Assembly (NCBI GenBank): GCA_030042955.1
Contig: JASHYQ010000197.1
Location: 1 to 5,748, forward strand
DNA: 5,748 nucleotides
Reading direction: 5' to 3'
Source of the DNA: Thermoplasmata archaeon
Lineage (GTDB): Archaea; Thermoplasmatota; Thermoplasmata; Lutacidiplasmatales; UBA184
In this document: piece after piece, positions 4,949-5,748 of the stretch
Layout of the letters: every line of letters begins with the position of its first letter
How positions within the stretch are numbered: the stretch's first letter is position 1
Program-made: the position numbers and the translations under genes
The notes under the pieces: model-generated
Told to the model about the DNA's origin: nothing
What the model saw: only the letters and a program-made list of their open reading frames with translations
The model's database searches: none

Positions 4949-5310
4949 GGGAGGGTCACCTCCACCTTGCCGGTCAGCCGGTAGTACATCCACTTGCCCT
5001 CTCGTCGCGCCTCGACCATCCCTGCCTCCCCGAGGACGGACATGTGGTGGCTCACGGTCGCGTGGCTCAGCCCGGTGGCCGCCTGGATCTCGCACGCGCA
5101 AAGTTCGCCGCGTCGCTGGAGCAGGGAGACCGCCACGAGACGGTTCTCATCCGCGAGCGCCTTCAGCTGGCGGAAAGCGGTGCGGAAACGAGGCGACCGG
5201 AGAAGCTCCTGACCGAGCGCCTTGTACTCGGGGACGCAACCAGCCGCCTCCTCGCCCGTGAGTCTTTCGAGACGCTCCCCGAGGATCGCCTCGGCCTTGG
5301 CCGCGGACAT
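4945..5310 (-). CDS. arsR: ArsR-type As(III)-responsive transcriptional repressor
   Basis: A 121-residue winged-helix regulator of the ArsR/SmtB family. The domain covers about residues 44-115: ALADENRLVAVSLL, then the metal motif ELCACEI with C71 and C73 at the start of the helix-turn-helix, the recognition helix SHATVSHHMSVL (82-93) and the wing EARREGKWMYYRL (100-112). In the E. coli type (ELCVCDLC) a third cysteine follows; here that position is Q76, so a third ligand, if any, must come from elsewhere, perhaps C25 in the 40-residue N-terminal extension. It heads the operon and overlaps arsM by four bases. No Shine-Dalgarno sequence precedes the ATG, consistent with a leaderless mRNA. It likely binds the inverted repeat at 5323-5346 and represses the operon until arsenite arrives. 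Confidence 0.95.
   Translation of the reverse strand: MSAAKAEAILGERLERLTGEEAAGCVPEYKALGQELLRSPRFRTAFRQLKALADENRLVAVSLLQRRGELCACEIQAATGLSHATVSHHMSVLGEAGMVEARREGKWMYYRLTGKVEVTLP
4956..4963 (-). promoter_or_regulatory. Shine-Dalgarno sequence deciding the arsM start
   Basis: GGAGGTGA on the minus strand is a full complement of the 16S rRNA 3' end, seven bases before the ATG at 4948. It fixes the arsM start there rather than at the upstream in-frame ATG at 5101, and contrasts with the absence of any such sequence before arsR. Confidence 0.85.
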
Positions 5311-5322
5311 CAGGTCGACCTA

Positions 5323-5346
5323 CATCTACATGAGTATATGTAGATG
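5323..5346. promoter_or_regulatory. ArsR operator: perfect 9-6-9 inverted repeat
   Basis: Arms CATCTACAT (5323-5331) and ATGTAGATG (5338-5346) are perfect inverted repeats around a 6-base spacer, 13 bases upstream of the arsR ATG. An imperfect dyad of this size over the promoter is the usual ArsR-family operator, and here it is perfect. A further direct half-site, TCTACAT, occurs at 5351-5357, and a separate 10-base palindrome, AGGTCGACCT, at 5312-5321 next to the start codon; either may serve as an auxiliary site. Binding by this ArsR is inferred from position and symmetry. Confidence 0.8.
5333..5340 (-). promoter_or_regulatory. TATA-like element of the ars operon promoter
   Basis: CATATACT on the minus strand lies in the centre of the operator, about 26 bases before the A of the arsR ATG. 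In archaea that distance puts the transcription start at the start codon, giving a leaderless message, which agrees with the missing Shine-Dalgarno sequence. As a bacterial promoter, TATACT could be a -10 hexamer, but I see no TTGACA-like hexamer 16-18 bases upstream. A repressor on the dyad would exclude the basal transcription factor directly. Confidence 0.55.
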
Positions 5347-5363
5347 GCGGTCTACATGGGTGG

Positions 5364-5423
5364 GTCGGGGGCGGCCCCCTATGATGCGTGGCCACAGGAA
5401 ACCCCACGCCCAAGGCCCCCGAC
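5364..5423. other. Nested GC-rich stem-loop upstream of the ars promoter
   Basis: GTCGGGGGC (5364-5372) pairs perfectly with GCCCCCGAC (5415-5423), and within it GCGTGG (5386-5391) pairs with CCACGC (5404-5409). A competing short hairpin, GGGGG-CGG-CCCCC, can form at 5367-5379. The element lies upstream of the proposed arsR transcription start, so it would not be part of that mRNA. It may mark the 3' end of an upstream transcript or a small RNA. Confidence 0.4.
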
Positions 5424-5466
5424 GAGCCTAGGCGTCAAGGTCGGCGTTGAACCGTGGTCGTCGCAG

Positions 5467-5508
5467 GAGATGGAACGGCCTAGAGCGTCAGCTCGCAGGT
5501 TCCATCTC
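5467..5508. other. Stem-loop with a perfect 10-bp stem
   Basis: GAGATGGAAC (5467-5476) pairs with GTTCCATCTC (5499-5508). An internal loop separates this from an inner GAGC/GCTC stem (5483-5486 with 5491-5494) capped by the tetraloop GTCA. This is one of several hairpins in a gene-less stretch. No T-run adjoins it. Confidence 0.42.
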
Positions 5509-5548
5509 TCTCGTGCGGCATCTCCGCCGCCTCGAAATTGCCCCGCAG

Positions 5549-5570
5549 GGGAGAGAGGAACGGCTCTCCC
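5549..5570. other. Stem-loop with a perfect 7-bp stem
   Basis: GGGAGAG (5549-5555) pairs with CTCTCCC (5564-5570) over an 8-base loop. A further small hairpin, CGATC-AGCC-GATCG (5627-5640), lies just past the stop of the possible gene at 5651-5748. The whole stretch 5347-5650 has no supportable coding sequence; minus-strand frames here are Arg-rich and lack domains. Confidence 0.35.
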
Positions 5571-5650
5571 AGGCCATTCCCTCCTCACTTTGGCTGAAGC
5601 CGCCCTGCTACGGTCAGTCCGTGGAGCGATCAGCCGATCGAGCCAAGCGT

Positions 5651-5748
5651 TCAGCGACGCAAGCATGAACCCGAGGGCTGCCGGGGCCTCTCCTTCTCCG
5701 ACTCCGGCAGAGGGAACGGCAGTCGGCGCAGGAGGGCCCGGTGCGGGG
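5651..5748 (-). CDS. Possible C-terminal fragment of an unidentified gene
   Basis: A minus-strand frame enters from the right edge and is open for about 31 codons to a TGA at 5651-5653. It reads PHRALLRRLPFPLPESEKE and ends in GSCLRR. Its third codon positions are almost all G or C, as expected for a gene in such a genome, whereas the competing plus-strand frame starting at 5665 puts its highest GC content at the second position. I do not recognise the protein. The fragment is too short to be sure it is coding. Confidence 0.35.
   Translation of the reverse strand, partial: PHRALLRRLPFPLPESEKERPRQPSGSCLRR

Noticed and set aside
4124..5101. 325-residue version of ArsM starting at 5101
   Set aside because: The extra 51 residues lie inside arsR in another frame and are Arg/Gly/Pro-rich; a perfect Shine-Dalgarno sequence and an ATGA overlap mark the start at 4948.
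5611..5635. GGTCAGTCCG followed by GGAGC and CAGCC, recalling the SRP RNA domain IV motif
   Set aside because: The GGAA tetraloop and the symmetric helix 8 pairing are missing, and no longer SRP RNA fold is visible around it.
5379..5666. 95-residue minus-strand frame between the right edge and arsR
   Set aside because: No domain, Arg-rich after the first residues, covers several inverted repeats and overlaps the better-biased partial frame ending at 5651.
5665..5748. Plus-strand frame with an ATG at 5665 open to the right edge
   Set aside because: Low-complexity Pro/Ala/Gly peptide, no TATA-like element or Shine-Dalgarno sequence, and GC content peaks at its second codon position instead of the third.

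Overview
The window is GC-rich DNA carrying a compact arsenic-resistance operon on the minus strand, preceded on the left by a second, solitary arsenate-reductase-like gene and a NUDIX hydrolase gene, with several structured stretches that carry no gene. My best guess for the host is a high-GC archaeon, possibly a Thermoplasmatota lineage. The first operon gene, arsR, has no Shine-Dalgarno sequence, and a TATA-like element sits about 26 bases upstream of its ATG, the geometry of a leaderless archaeal transcript. The internal genes carry clear Shine-Dalgarno sequences. No rRNA or taxonomic marker is present, so the assignment is an inference; a bacterium is not excluded.

Layout. 2-109 (+): C-terminal end of an NADP-dependent MDR-family oxidoreductase. 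178-609 (-): ArsC-like low-molecular-weight phosphatase that has lost one redox cysteine. 610-1264: no gene; hairpins and one copy of a degenerate dispersed repeat. 1265-1858 (-): NUDIX hydrolase. 1859-2494: no gene; a cloverleaf-like potential fold and a second repeat copy. 2495-2662 (+): small tail-anchored membrane protein. 2663-2975: no gene; a strong hairpin and a third, partial repeat copy. 2976-5310 (-): operon arsR-arsM-arsC-aqp. 5311-5650: operon promoter/operator, then several hairpins. 5651-5748 (-): possible 3' end of another gene.

How the genes work together. ArsR probably represses its own promoter by binding a perfect 9-6-9 inverted repeat that covers the TATA-like element, and releases it on binding As(III). 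ArsC reduces As(V) to As(III), ArsM methylates As(III) with S-adenosylmethionine, and an aquaglyceroporin-like channel in the same operon gives As(III) or methylarsenite a downhill exit. There is no ArsB, Acr3 or ArsA pump anywhere in the window. arsR/arsM and arsC/aqp overlap by four bases (ATGA and GTGA), and arsM/arsC are six bases apart, so the four genes are almost certainly co-transcribed and translationally coupled. The most interesting points are the pump-less methylation-plus-channel layout, the operator placed over the leaderless promoter, the divergent ArsC paralogue, and the hairpin-rich gaps that share a degenerate repeat.
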